Source: Flavobacterium sp. UBA7665
GTDB lineage: Bacteria; Bacteroidota; Bacteroidia; Flavobacteriales; Flavobacteriaceae
Reading direction: 5' to 3'
Assembly (NCBI GenBank): GCA_002483285.1
Contig: DLHP01000043.1
Span: 196,264-260,263 of the forward strand
DNA length: 64,000 bases
Under the pieces are notes generated by a model, which ran no database searches, was not told the DNA's origin, and saw only the letters and a program-made list of their open reading frames with translations. A program made the translations under genes and the position numbers. Shown here one piece after another: positions 33,040 through 42,072 of the stretch (positions are counted from its first letter, which is position 1; the number at the start of each line of letters is the position of its first letter).

Positions 33040-34185
33040 TTAAATGGAGGCGTAAACACTTTCGAACTTTTGCATGTATTTGTCAAGCGAAAAATTCTCG
33101 ACAGCCCTAATCTGTCCCTTTTCGCCGAAGGAATCGCGCAGAGACTTATCAGAAATTAGTTTTTCCAACGCTTCTTTTAACGCCAATTCATTGTTGTTTT
33201 CAAACAAAAATCCGGTCTCGCTGTCAATCACGATCTCTTTGAGTCCGCCCAGATTGGTAGCTACAACGGGTTTGCGCGAAAACATCGCCTCAAGCGCAAC
33301 AAGCCCAAAGGATTCGGCCTCGGTTGAGGGTGAAACAGCAATGTCAGTAATGCCCCAAATTGTCGAAAGGTCCTGCTGGAACGGGATGATTTTCACGGCT
33401 TCGTGAAGTCTATGTTCGGCAATCTTATCCTCCACATCGGTAAGGTAATATTCCTGTCCGGGAACAGGCGAACCTACAAAAAGCAGTTTCACATTGCCTC
33501 CTTTGAAGTGGTCATTGAAAACCTTGAGCAACAAGAGATGCCCTTTGAGCCTGCTGATGCGGCCAATAAGCGTAATGATGATGTCGTTAGGTTCGTAGCC
33601 AAAAGTCGCGCGCAGGTTGCCGGTCGCGGCCTGCTCAAATTTAGAAACATCGAGCCCATTGTGGATCAGCAGCAATTTATCCTTGAGCCTGTGATTGCGG
33701 TGCAGTAAATTTTCTAGTGTCGCATTTGAATTGCAAACCACCTTATCAGCATAACGATTCAGGATTTTTGGATACAAATTGCTGATAAATTTAGGATGTA
33801 CGATGATTTCATGTACGTGCCAAAGGTGTTTCGCCTTGAAGCTTCTGGCCACAAAAATACCCAGCAGCACGGCAAGTGTATTGCTTTGCACAATGTGGAT
33901 TTTGAGACCTAACGTTTCCTTTCTGATCTGTGCAATAGACTTTCTGATCTGAAGTGGCAGCGACCCCAGATAGGACAGCGTGAACATTTTTCGGTGTAGT
34001 TTAATTACCGGTGTCTGGATCACCTTGACGCCCTTGGCAACCAATGCGTCTTTGAGTGGACCTTCTCCAGGCAATACAACAATTGGGTTATAGGTTTTTT
34101 TGTCCAACTCAGATACCAAATACAATAAGGTTTTATCAGAACCGTAGAGTTCTGCCGACTGGTGGATGTATAAAATATTAATCAT
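33040..34185 (-). CDS. Glycosyltransferase family 4
   Basis: 381 residues, GT-B fold. N-terminal domain MINILYIHQSAELYGSDKTL; C-terminal domain with LIGRISRLKGHLLLLKVF (start of the GT4 donor domain) and EAESFGLVALEAMFSRKPVV, the E-x7-E motif that binds the nucleotide sugar. It is cytoplasmic. Its first 8 bases overlap the end of the polymerase-like gene upstream, showing one operon. ~217 bases of non-coding sequence with a new promoter follow it. Confidence 0.92.
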   Translation of the reverse strand: MINILYIHQSAELYGSDKTLLYLVSELDKKTYNPIVVLPGEGPLKDALVAKGVKVIQTPVIKLHRKMFTLSYLGSLPLQIRKSIAQIRKETLGLKIHIVQSNTLAVLLGIFVARSFKAKHLWHVHEIIVHPKFISNLYPKILNRYADKVVCNSNATLENLLHRNHRLKDKLLLIHNGLDVSKFEQAATGNLRATFGYEPNDIIITLIGRISRLKGHLLLLKVFNDHFKGGNVKLLFVGSPVPGQEYYLTDVEDKIAEHRLHEAVKIIPFQQDLSTIWGITDIAVSPSTEAESFGLVALEAMFSRKPVVATNLGGLKEIVIDSETGFLFENNNELALKEALEKLISDKSLRDSFGEKGQIRAVENFSLDKYMQKFESVYASI

Positions 34186-35428
34186 GTAACGTTGCCAAAT
34201 ATGATTTTTGTTCTGCCATCGCTTTGTAACAAATCAGAAATCCTAGAAATAGGGATTTGGTATCGGCTATGAAATAGAATCCCATGAATACCCAGCAGGA
34301 CACGAACATAAACAATCCGGTTCCTACCAAAAGCAGGTTGATTTGATTCACTACTGGCACCTTTGATTTCTTATTCCTGAAGAACAGCAAGATGGAGAAC
34401 ACGAGTATAACAACACCCGTTAATCCGGACTTTAGGAATACGGTCATGAAACCGTTGTGCAAAATAGAAATGTAGCGCAAGAGCATGTCGCCCAAAACGA
34501 TTTTCTGTTTTAAGTCAATCTTAGAGCCTATTCCTTCTCCAAAAAGCATGGTTGGCGTACCCTTTCTGCTTACTTGCTTTATCGTGCTGATGTTCTCATA
34601 TGAACGGTAGTTGTCATTGAAATCCCGCCAGTTTTCACGGTCAATTTTAGTTTTAAAAGGCTCAATCGGCGCTACTTTTATCTTGTAGAGAAATGCTTCG
34701 ATTCCAGGCCCGTTTCTTTTAGGGTTGTAGGCTAAAATTGCCGAATAACTTACAATTGTAAGTCCCGTAATCAAAGCAATAACTACCAACGAACTTCTGT
34801 TGATTTTGAGGAATCCACACATAGCCACGAACAGTATCACAAATTGAATAAAATTCGTGCGCGACAAATACATGAAGCTTGAAAAACCAACCAACACAAT
34901 AAGCCATCTTGCGCGCTGCCTGGTCATTGTTATATTAAACCTGTTGCGAAACAGAAGTACGATGAGTGCATACACTTCAAAATCGCTGAAATAACCGCAT
35001 CTAAGCCGAATCATATTGACCGAGGTCGCGTCACGAAAAATCATGGCATGTACAATGACCAGCAAGTGTACTATGGCAATGAAGGCGCCGGTATAAATAA
35101 TGGTTTGAAAAGCTTGGTCAAAATTTCGCTTACAAAGTTGATAACCCAGTAAAAGCCCTATAATGGGCTTAGAAATATAAGTAATGTCGCGAATGACGTA
35201 ATACGATTTATAATCATGGAAAAACATGACCACCAATGCAATGGTTATGATGGCAACATAACAGGCCACTTGCTTCAGAATTTCAGTCGAGTAGCTTTGG
35301 CTTACCGTAACCACCGCCGCTAACGTCCATATGGGGAAGGTGAGTTCATAAACATTGAGATACGGAACGCACACGCAAAGCGCAAAAAGAAACTGGTACA
35401 AATAGCTTTTGGGAAGGACTATGCTCAT
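34178..35428 (-). CDS. O-antigen polymerase-like membrane protein
   Basis: 416 residues, about 11 membrane helices, with a soluble periplasmic-size loop at ~230-300 (EPFKTKIDRENWRDFNDN region) before the last helices. This is the usual Wzy outline, but Wzy proteins share little sequence, so the call rests on topology and context. ATGA overlap with the acyltransferase gene upstream and an 8-base overlap with the GT4 gene downstream. Confidence 0.75.
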   Translation of the reverse strand: MSIVLPKSYLYQFLFALCVCVPYLNVYELTFPIWTLAAVVTVSQSYSTEILKQVACYVAIITIALVVMFFHDYKSYYVIRDITYISKPIIGLLLGYQLCKRNFDQAFQTIIYTGAFIAIVHLLVIVHAMIFRDATSVNMIRLRCGYFSDFEVYALIVLLFRNRFNITMTRQRARWLIVLVGFSSFMYLSRTNFIQFVILFVAMCGFLKINRSSLVVIALITGLTIVSYSAILAYNPKRNGPGIEAFLYKIKVAPIEPFKTKIDRENWRDFNDNYRSYENISTIKQVSRKGTPTMLFGEGIGSKIDLKQKIVLGDMLLRYISILHNGFMTVFLKSGLTGVVILVFSILLFFRNKKSKVPVVNQINLLLVGTGLFMFVSCWVFMGFYFIADTKSLFLGFLICYKAMAEQKSYLATLHD

Positions 35429-36102
35429 TGGATGCTTTTGATGACTTTTGCAGGAACACCGCCTATGATACTGTTTTCAGGGTAAACACCGTTGACTACT
35501 GCGCCGGCTGCCACCACAGAATTGTCGCCCACGACACAGCCGTCAAGAAACGTTACTTTGGCACCCACCCAAATGTTGTTGCCGATTTTAATCCCTTTAG
35601 AACTGACACCTTGTTCGCGAATCAGTTGGGTCGGGTCAGAAAAATTATGGTTCTCTGAATGGAAACTGATGTAGGAACCCATAATCACATCGTTGCCAAT
35701 TTCAATGCCGCCTGCCGCACCAAAATGGGTGAAATCGCCAATGGCAGAATTGTTTCCCATTTGGAGCCCTTTGCCATACTTAGAAAAATGGCTGGTTGAG
35801 GTGAGTGTAGAAAAGGCGCCAATTTTTGCGTTGTTCCCAAGTACGATTTTCCGGGAAGCATATCCATCTATGATACAATGCCTTTCTATCGTGACTCCTT
35901 TTCCAAAAACAAAATTGCCTGAGTTGTAGATTTTAGTGTTGTTACCAACAAATACCTTTTTCCCGGTTTTAAACAGGCCGCGAACAAGCATAAACCCGCG
36001 ACGCGAGAGGGTATAAAAAATGAGGCTATCGGGAATCTGTGGGTCAATCGTGTATGTTTTACCCGATTTATTTAACAGCTTTTGAAATAGTCCTTTTATC
36101 AT
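35425..36102 (-). CDS. Hexapeptide-repeat acyltransferase
   Basis: 225 residues of left-handed beta-helix. Hexapeptide turns are seen throughout (VFVGNNTKIYNSGNFVFGKG, later NNIWVGAKVTFLDGCVVGD and SVVAAGAVVNGVYPENSIIG), with the catalytic-type His in SFHSENHNF. It would add acetyl or another acyl group to a sugar of the glycan. Its start is 44 bases after the flippase stop and its end forms an ATGA junction with the polymerase-like gene. The acceptor is unknown. Confidence 0.9.
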   Translation of the reverse strand: MIKGLFQKLLNKSGKTYTIDPQIPDSLIFYTLSRRGFMLVRGLFKTGKKVFVGNNTKIYNSGNFVFGKGVTIERHCIIDGYASRKIVLGNNAKIGAFSTLTSTSHFSKYGKGLQMGNNSAIGDFTHFGAAGGIEIGNDVIMGSYISFHSENHNFSDPTQLIREQGVSSKGIKIGNNIWVGAKVTFLDGCVVGDNSVVAAGAVVNGVYPENSIIGGVPAKVIKSIQ

Positions 36103-36146
36103 TTTTCAGCAATTGTGCACCAATGTGCCAAAAATACGATTGTTTT

Positions 36147-37409
36147 TCAACTTGAACGAGGAAATAAATTATTTTTAATCGTGTTGAAAAACAGCGCGAT
36201 GATCAACAATTCGGTAAAAATAAGCGTAAAGATCACGCCTTCAATCTTGAAAAGCGGCGTTGCGATTACAATCATTACCAGGCTCACTACGGTGGTCACC
36301 ATGGTAAGCCTTACGTATTCCTTCTGTTTGTTGAAACCAATGACGAGTTGCTTGAGCGGGATTCCGATGCTTTGTAAAATCGGAATCAGTACCGCGATTC
36401 GCAGCAAAGCACTGATGGTCGCTATTTCTTTGGGATTAAAGTAACTGACGATCGCATCCGAGAAAATAAAAATTCCTCCCATCGACACCAAGATAAAAAT
36501 CGCATTGGCGCCATTGTAGGTTTTCCAGAACCGCAAGCCTTCGTTTACACTTTTTTCGAGCAGGTAGCACACGCGCGGATAGGCATAATTGAAGAATAAC
36601 AAGATATAAGTCTTGAAAATCACAATCACCTGGTCTACGATTTTAAACTGTCCGGCCATGGTATTGTTGCCAAAGAAACTGATGAGCACCACTGGCGCGT
36701 ACATTTGCAACGAGACGAAAATCTGCGAAGAAAACATCGAAAAATTACCCCTGATTAACGCGAAAACGGCCTCGCGATTCACGGTTTTAAACGAAAAAGA
36801 ATAGGTGTGCAATAAGTATCCAAACGCAATCCCGTGTGCTACAATCATACCGATTCCCCAAACCAAGTTATTGTAAACATAGTCTGAATCGTGTTTGATG
36901 AGCACATAAATTCCCACCACGTAAATGACTTTAGAGATCACGTTCAGGATGGTAATCCATTTAAAATTCTCGACACCTTGCAGAAACCAGGTGGGGTTGA
37001 TCAGTTGTCCTAAAAGTATCGGGAGACTCAAAAAGAAAAGTGTTTTTTCGTTACTAAAATACGGCACGAAATAAAACACCATCGAAGCCGCGAAAACCAC
37101 GGCCAACAGTAACACCATTTTCGCCGAATAAGTAGTCACGAAGATTTGCTCGAGCTTGTCACGGTCTTCGCGATACACCGCCACTTCTTTGACACCCACG
37201 ATATCCGATCCGTAATCAATAAATACAATCAGGAAAAAAGAAAGCGCCATACCTACACTGATTTTCCCGTAACCTTCTTCGCCACAAATCGCCACGATAT
37301 AGGGTATTACAAGCAGCGGCGTAATCAGGTTGAATGCCTGTCCGACACCATAAACAACCAGGTTTTTGAGTGATTTGTTGGAGTTGAAAAGTTGGATGAT
37401 TTTTTTCAA
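36147..37409 (-). CDS. O-antigen/oligosaccharide flippase (Wzx-like)
   Basis: 420 residues with about 12 membrane helices, of the MOP/PST family that moves undecaprenyl-linked repeat units across the inner membrane. The N-terminal NLVVYGVGQAFNLITPLLVIP is characteristic. The start is a TTG at 37409, with a TATATTTG box 23 bases upstream at 37433-37440. No ATG gives a plausible N-terminus. This is the flippase partner of the Wzy-like protein and the WcaJ-like transferase; the one at 93-1556 is a second, unlinked one. Confidence 0.88.
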   Translation of the reverse strand: MKKIIQLFNSNKSLKNLVVYGVGQAFNLITPLLVIPYIVAICGEEGYGKISVGMALSFFLIVFIDYGSDIVGVKEVAVYREDRDKLEQIFVTTYSAKMVLLLAVVFAASMVFYFVPYFSNEKTLFFLSLPILLGQLINPTWFLQGVENFKWITILNVISKVIYVVGIYVLIKHDSDYVYNNLVWGIGMIVAHGIAFGYLLHTYSFSFKTVNREAVFALIRGNFSMFSSQIFVSLQMYAPVVLISFFGNNTMAGQFKIVDQVIVIFKTYILLFFNYAYPRVCYLLEKSVNEGLRFWKTYNGANAIFILVSMGGIFIFSDAIVSYFNPKEIATISALLRIAVLIPILQSIGIPLKQLVIGFNKQKEYVRLTMVTTVVSLVMIVIATPLFKIEGVIFTLIFTELLIIALFFNTIKNNLFPRSS

Positions 37410-37432
37410 ACGGTTGCTTTTACGATGTGGTG

Positions 37433-37440
37433 CAAATATA
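37433..37440 (-). promoter_or_regulatory. TAnnTTTG -7 box for the flippase gene
   Basis: TATATTTG on the minus strand in the 93-base gap between the GT39 gene and the flippase gene. It suggests an internal promoter. Confidence 0.45.
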
Positions 37441-37502
37441 ACATTTAAACAAACGTATGGCGAAGCAAGTCAGTATGAGAAAACTGCCGCTTTTTCGTAT
37501 TG

Positions 37503-39356
37503 CTATTCTTTCAAAATGGTGATGCTATTGATGATTGCCGATCGACTGTATGAACCTACGCCAACATGATTGTCATAAGCCAATGTAAGGTAAACTTCTT
37601 TCGATTTGGGAGCCACAAAATGCACCACATTTGCCCCGGCGTCCTTTTTCTCACTCAGTGTAAACTCGCCGACATTTTTACCGTCGATAAGTAATTTGAA
37701 ATGGGCACTTTCATTGTTTATGGGTTTTTCGGGAAGACTGATGCCTTTTACGAGCATTTTGTATTTTCCTTTTTCAAGAAATAATTGTGGGTGTCTGCTC
37801 ATTTTGTTACTATTAAAAATAAGCGCTCCGGTTTCATCAAACGTTGCGTTTTTAAAATTTTTCAGGTCAAGTACTGAACTGGTCGTCTCGCTTCTCGTGT
37901 CGGGAACCTCTTTTTTCAATGATATGAAATGATAGGCCCAAGCGTCTTCCATAAAAATCTTTTCTCCAACAATAAAATTGTCTTTCAAATATTTTCTGTT
38001 TTCGGTGTTTGGCGCATAAAACCTTGCATTGCCATCAACATACCAAAACGAACCCGTGGCCATTGCGCCGCTCTTTAAATTTTCGACATACCTTTCGAGC
38101 GGCATTTCTACAACCGCCGCTCCGTCGTCAAAGTAATAGCTGAGCAGCCAACCCCAATTAGAAACGACTTTGTCTTTCGCGGTATTTTTTTGCATGACCC
38201 TTTCACACACCTTGTCGTACTGCGATTTGGTCAGCGTCGTATAATAATTAACGGGTGAAAACAATGAAAAAACCAAAGCCGCTATGACCACAAGGCTCAC
38301 GGCCACTTGGACGATGCGGTTTTTGACTTGTTCAATCCCAATACCCAAAAACAACATCATAGCAGGCAATATGGCAATAAAATACCTGGCCAGAATAATT
38401 GAATCGCCAGCGTAGGACTTGAGTACAATACCGGTTATTTCAGAAAAAACCCAAGTAAACAACACGACGAATCCAAGCAATTGCCCGTTTTGCGATAAAT
38501 TGCAATGGGCTTTATTAGACAGCATCCTGGCGGCGGTGACCAAAAGGTAAATGATGGAAAGTGCCAGGGCAACCAGCACAATTTTTGAATTGCCTGAAAG
38601 CGAAACCAGCACCGCAAACATCGAATCCCAGGAAAGTGCAGGAATCCATGGGTTATCAATCACCGACACTTTTTGGACAATCTGATACACCGGGATAAAA
38701 ACAACCAGTGCCGCAAGTACCGAAACCAATGAATACAACATCAATTTCTTGCGATGCTTGGCACCGTCGAATATCAAAACGACCAAAACGATACAATATA
38801 CTGCCGCAACATTCACCAAGCCTATTGGTTGCATGTTGGTAATGAGTCCGCAGAAAAGTCCGAGCAACAACGCATATTTTAAATTGGGAACACGCACGAA
38901 ACGGACAAGGTAGTAAAACGATGCCGTAGCGAAAAAAGCCAATAAGGCATACGAACGCGCTTCTTGTGAATATTCGATATGGAAATAGTTCAGCGTAAGC
39001 AGCAATGCCGCAATCTGGCCGGCCCGTTTGTTGTAAAGTTCTTTACCCAAAAGATAGACAAGCCAAACGGTGAGCACACCGCCAATGGCAGATGGGATTC
39101 GGGCCACGAATATGCTTCCGTTAAATAGATCCATAAGAAACCTCACGATTATAAAATACAGGTGCGGTATCCCTTCGCGGGCCATGATTACTTTATCAAA
39201 CTGCGAAAATGGCATGGCCGGGTCAGATTCCTTGAGCGTGTGCAACTCATCAAGCCAGGCACTCTGGAAACCCAGTTGGTAAAACCTTAAAAAAGCGGCT
39301 AAGGTGAGAATCAGGATAATCCAACGATTTTCTTTTACATTCTTTAAATAGTTCAT
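37503..39356 (-). CDS. GT39/ArnT-like membrane glycosyltransferase with C-terminal soluble domain
   Basis: 617 residues. About 11-12 membrane helices. The first periplasmic loop holds the acidic pair SAWLDELHTL expected for GT-C enzymes, which use polyprenyl-phosphate sugars as donors. The last ~110 residues (PQLFLEKGKYKMLVKG onward) form a beta-rich soluble domain ending NSITILKE, probably a carbohydrate-binding-like module in the periplasm. It likely adds a side-chain sugar to the glycan. The lipid-linked donor could come from the DPM1/GtrB-like GT2 proteins encoded to the right. Confidence 0.85.
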   Translation of the reverse strand: MNYLKNVKENRWIILILTLAAFLRFYQLGFQSAWLDELHTLKESDPAMPFSQFDKVIMAREGIPHLYFIIVRFLMDLFNGSIFVARIPSAIGGVLTVWLVYLLGKELYNKRAGQIAALLLTLNYFHIEYSQEARSYALLAFFATASFYYLVRFVRVPNLKYALLLGLFCGLITNMQPIGLVNVAAVYCIVLVVLIFDGAKHRKKLMLYSLVSVLAALVVFIPVYQIVQKVSVIDNPWIPALSWDSMFAVLVSLSGNSKIVLVALALSIIYLLVTAARMLSNKAHCNLSQNGQLLGFVVLFTWVFSEITGIVLKSYAGDSIILARYFIAILPAMMLFLGIGIEQVKNRIVQVAVSLVVIAALVFSLFSPVNYYTTLTKSQYDKVCERVMQKNTAKDKVVSNWGWLLSYYFDDGAAVVEMPLERYVENLKSGAMATGSFWYVDGNARFYAPNTENRKYLKDNFIVGEKIFMEDAWAYHFISLKKEVPDTRSETTSSVLDLKNFKNATFDETGALIFNSNKMSRHPQLFLEKGKYKMLVKGISLPEKPINNESAHFKLLIDGKNVGEFTLSEKKDAGANVVHFVAPKSKEVYLTLAYDNHVGVGSYSRSAIINSITILKE

Positions 39357-39439
39357 GCTGTGCTGTATTGGTTCGTCAATGGAATTGGTTGGATGCTACC
39401 TCATCTGATGCCTGATTATCGTTTGGGCTAAAAGTGAGA

Positions 39440-39447
39440 CAAAAATA
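39440..39447 (-). promoter_or_regulatory. TAnnTTTG -7 box for the GT39 gene
   Basis: TATTTTTG on the minus strand, ~83 bases before the GT39 ATG at 39356 and after the terminator of the lipoprotein gene. Marks a new transcription unit. Confidence 0.4.
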
Positions 39448-39476
39448 AATGTTTTATCCACTAAACCTCTTAAATA

Positions 39477-39515
39477 AAAAAGCTACAAATCGTTTTTAAC
39501 AACTTGTAGCTTTTT
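39477..39515 (-). terminator. Intrinsic terminator of the small lipoprotein gene
   Basis: AAAAGCTACAA and TTGTAGCTTTT form an 11-bp stem around a ~15-base loop, with T-runs on either strand, so it is probably bidirectional. On the minus strand it lies ~20 bases after the lipoprotein stop at 39535. Confidence 0.8.
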
Positions 39516-39534
39516 CTATAAAATTTTAATCCGA

Positions 39535-39912
39535 TTATTTGATTGTAACTTTCTTTGGATATTGTGCAACATCTTGGAAGTCAGACGCTTTTTGATCTAC
39601 CAAAATCTGGATGAATTGGTCTGCAACCTGGTAACTTGCATAAGGAATGATGGTTCCGTCTTCAAATACAAGCGAGTGTCCTTTTTTTAGTAGTTCTTCG
39701 GTTTCTTTAGAATAATCCGCCAAAAACATATTGAATTTGATACCAACGCCAGCCGACCAGTTTTCATCAGAATAATTGGCCAATTGAATTACGTTTGCAT
39801 TTTCAGCCGCCGTCTCCGTTGCTGCATTTTCTGTTCCTGTGCCTTTTTTGTCATCTTTACACGAAAGCAAAGAGAAAACTAACAACATGCCCATTAGAAT
39901 ATTAACTCTCAT
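39535..39912 (-). CDS. Small lipoprotein with a domain shared with the 1219-aa membrane protein
   Basis: 125 residues. Lipoprotein signal with lipobox LLSC (Cys18), a low-complexity Thr/Ala/Glu linker to ~40, then an 84-residue domain. The domain starts IQLANYSDENWSAGVG and aligns across its whole length with the last 85 residues of the 1219-aa protein encoded at 42073-45732: NW-x2-GVG-x-K, LLK-x-G, QV, IQ, DF and a closing Y/F-P-x2-V-x-I-x-K pattern. Family unknown to me. It has its own -7 box and terminator. It may interact with the same target as the large protein's C-terminus. Confidence 0.85.
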   Translation of the reverse strand: MRVNILMGMLLVFSLLSCKDDKKGTGTENAATETAAENANVIQLANYSDENWSAGVGIKFNMFLADYSKETEELLKKGHSLVFEDGTIIPYASYQVADQFIQILVDQKASDFQDVAQYPKKVTIK

Positions 39913-39934
39913 ATTTTTTAAGTTTAAATTTGCG

Positions 39935-39942
39935 CAAAAGTA
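39935..39942 (-). promoter_or_regulatory. TAnnTTTG -7 box for the small lipoprotein gene
   Basis: TACTTTTG on the minus strand, 22 bases before the ATG at 39912. The upstream region is an A/T run with no clear -33 TTG. Confidence 0.5.
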
Positions 39943-40013
39943 TATTTTTTTTTTTATAATCTATATTTTTAACCGTTTTATTTAAACGATTTTTTATCGT
40001 CTATGTCTTTACC

Positions 40014-40946
40014 CTAAAGCCTTTCTACCGATTCTACCAAATACGTTTTCTTGCTGTAAACCAGTTCAATGATTAACGAAAGGTATTTGATGATGATGGC
40101 CAGGATAAAGAAAATGCCCGAAAAACTGCCCGACATTAAAAGCATAGTAGTGGTCCAGCCTTCAATGGGTTTGTCGCCGCTGAAATAAATAAAACACACG
40201 TAAAACACCGTGAGCACCGTGAAAAGAAACAGTGCGAGGGTGATCCCGATTGATATGTTAAATGCGAGGTTGGTGTAAATGATTAACGCATTAATGGCCA
40301 TGCGGTTCCTGAAAACGCCCTTAACCTTTTCATTGACCATCTTTCCCGACGGAATGTATTCAATCACCTCGAGGTTCAAACCGCTGTTGGCGTACAACGC
40401 CTTGCGATACGGAACCGATTTGCTGATAGAATACGCGCGGTTAATCGCCCGGCGTGACAAAATCCTGAAACGGTCTGAACGCAGTTTGTGCCTGCTTTTT
40501 GAATACCTATTAAATACCTTGTAAAAAAGCCTTGAGAAAAACGTGTTGGCCGCTTTGGGCGATACAGAAACGATGTCAAACCCAGAAATAATTTTGTTGT
40601 ACGATGCTCTGATTAGGCTAAAATCGTAATCGACATTGAGGTCGTCAAACTCGTAAACGAAGTCGCCCATAGAAATATCGATTCCCGCGCTCATAGAGAT
40701 TTCTAATCCTTGATGGATACTCATATTGAGGATAGAAATCGTATACTGCGACAGCGTTTTGTCATTTTTGAGATTACCAACCGAACGATCGTAGGAGCAA
40801 TCGTTTACAATGATTACCTCAAACTTCTCGAAGATTTCATCTACTTTTTCAATGACGTTCTTGACAAAACCAACAATCTTGTCCTCGTTGTTGTGCAGGT
40901 AAATCACAACCGAAATCAATTTCTGCTCTTTGTTATTTATTTCCAT
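40014..40946 (-). CDS. Glycosyltransferase family 2, GtrB/ArnC-like with C-terminal membrane helices
   Basis: About 310 residues. GT-A part begins LISVVIYLHNNEDKIVGFV and has VIIVNDCSYDRS, but the usual DxD region reads EFDDLNVDYD. Two C-terminal membrane helices (~220-250 and ~265-295) are typical of enzymes making polyprenyl-phosphate sugars. The start is uncertain: ATG at 40946 (MEINNKEQKL) or at 40961, both inside the FAD-oxidoreductase gene's end. It is the last gene of the six-gene sub-operon with the epimerase, isomerase, DPM1-like GT2, large membrane protein and FAD protein. Confidence 0.82.
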   Translation of the reverse strand: MEINNKEQKLISVVIYLHNNEDKIVGFVKNVIEKVDEIFEKFEVIIVNDCSYDRSVGNLKNDKTLSQYTISILNMSIHQGLEISMSAGIDISMGDFVYEFDDLNVDYDFSLIRASYNKIISGFDIVSVSPKAANTFFSRLFYKVFNRYSKSRHKLRSDRFRILSRRAINRAYSISKSVPYRKALYANSGLNLEVIEYIPSGKMVNEKVKGVFRNRMAINALIIYTNLAFNISIGITLALFLFTVLTVFYVCFIYFSGDKPIEGWTTTMLLMSGSFSGIFFILAIIIKYLSLIIELVYSKKTYLVESVERL

Positions 40947-42066
40947 CGGATAAAATGTCATTTAAATCGTAAACCGTGTTGATCTTTCCTGATAAAACAG
41001 AAATGAAAGTTGGGTTTGCGCTGTGTTTCTTAACAATGGTAGGCCTCGAATCATCTACTTCAGAAGCCTTCAGGATTGGCTTTATAGAATAGAGCGATTG
41101 TACGTATTCTATTGTAATGTCATCCTTAAGGTATTTTTTTGCCATGCCATACATATAATCCCAAGACGTCTTTGGGCGCGCCACACAACTGTTGCAATTG
41201 CCCAACTGTTGCGGACTACAGCTGTTATTGCTGTACGGCTGACAGGAAAAGGTGGGCAAGTCATCATAACTGGTTTTGTGAGGCGTATACGGGACAGCGG
41301 TTAGCGAGTGCAATCCCGTTTGCCCGAAAGGCATTAGCGAGAAGAACGGACCGTCCATTACGGTAATTCCAACGTTTTTGAGGTTGTCGCTCACCTTGCA
41401 CAAGATCACTTCGCAAAGTTCGTACTTAATCCCGATTTTCTCATAATTCAACTGCGTAATAATCTGGTTCACTGAAGCGTAAGTTGAATTCAATAAAAAT
41501 TCGGTCTCAAACTGTGCGCCATCGTTAAGAGTGATCTGGTATTTCCCGTCGGTGTTTACAATTGTTGCGATGCGGCTGTTGTACCTCACGGCAACATTAG
41601 GCACCTTATCGATTTCATCCAGGAAATGCCGCATCAACCTTTTGGCGTCGTAGGTACATTCTTTGGTGACATAGGCACCTTCGCACATGTCCTCCTTAAA
41701 AAAATCAGCGGTATTAACAGGCTTGCATGGAATCTGGGAATCGTGGCAGAATTTCTCAAATTGTCTGGCGTTCGTCCACGAGAAGTTGGTGGAGACCGCA
41801 TAAATCTTATCGAAAGCGTCGTTGATGCAAAACCCGTACTCAGAATGAAATTGGTCGTAATAATGTGCCGACTTGACCGCCGTCGTGTAAGACCTTGGAT
41901 AATGATAGCCCATATGCACGCGCGCTTGATTGATGTACGTGGCGCGCATGAACGGCGCCTGGTCGTACTCGAGCACAAGTATGTTCTCGCCTTTCTTTCC
42001 GGAGAAATGTGCCGAGTACAGGCCGTACAAACCGGCACCTATGATAATCTTGTCGAATGAATTCAC
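40933..42066 (-). CDS. FAD-dependent oxidoreductase (DAO-like) with a cysteine cluster
   Basis: 377 residues. N-terminal FAD motif IIIGAGLYGLYSA, then a strand-helix region typical of D-amino-acid-oxidase/glycine-oxidase-type proteins. At ~290-315 there are four cysteines spaced C-x7-C-x7-C-x2-C (within SCQPYSNNSC and CNSC), which could hold a metal. The start codon is GTG at 42066, 6 bases after the stop of the large membrane protein gene. Its place between membrane glycosyltransferase-like genes suggests it modifies a sugar or lipid carrier; the substrate is unknown. Confidence 0.82.
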   Translation of the reverse strand: MNSFDKIIIGAGLYGLYSAHFSGKKGENILVLEYDQAPFMRATYINQARVHMGYHYPRSYTTAVKSAHYYDQFHSEYGFCINDAFDKIYAVSTNFSWTNARQFEKFCHDSQIPCKPVNTADFFKEDMCEGAYVTKECTYDAKRLMRHFLDEIDKVPNVAVRYNSRIATIVNTDGKYQITLNDGAQFETEFLLNSTYASVNQIITQLNYEKIGIKYELCEVILCKVSDNLKNVGITVMDGPFFSLMPFGQTGLHSLTAVPYTPHKTSYDDLPTFSCQPYSNNSCSPQQLGNCNSCVARPKTSWDYMYGMAKKYLKDDITIEYVQSLYSIKPILKASEVDDSRPTIVKKHSANPTFISVLSGKINTVYDLNDILSDGNK

Positions 42067-42072
42067 CTTGGG

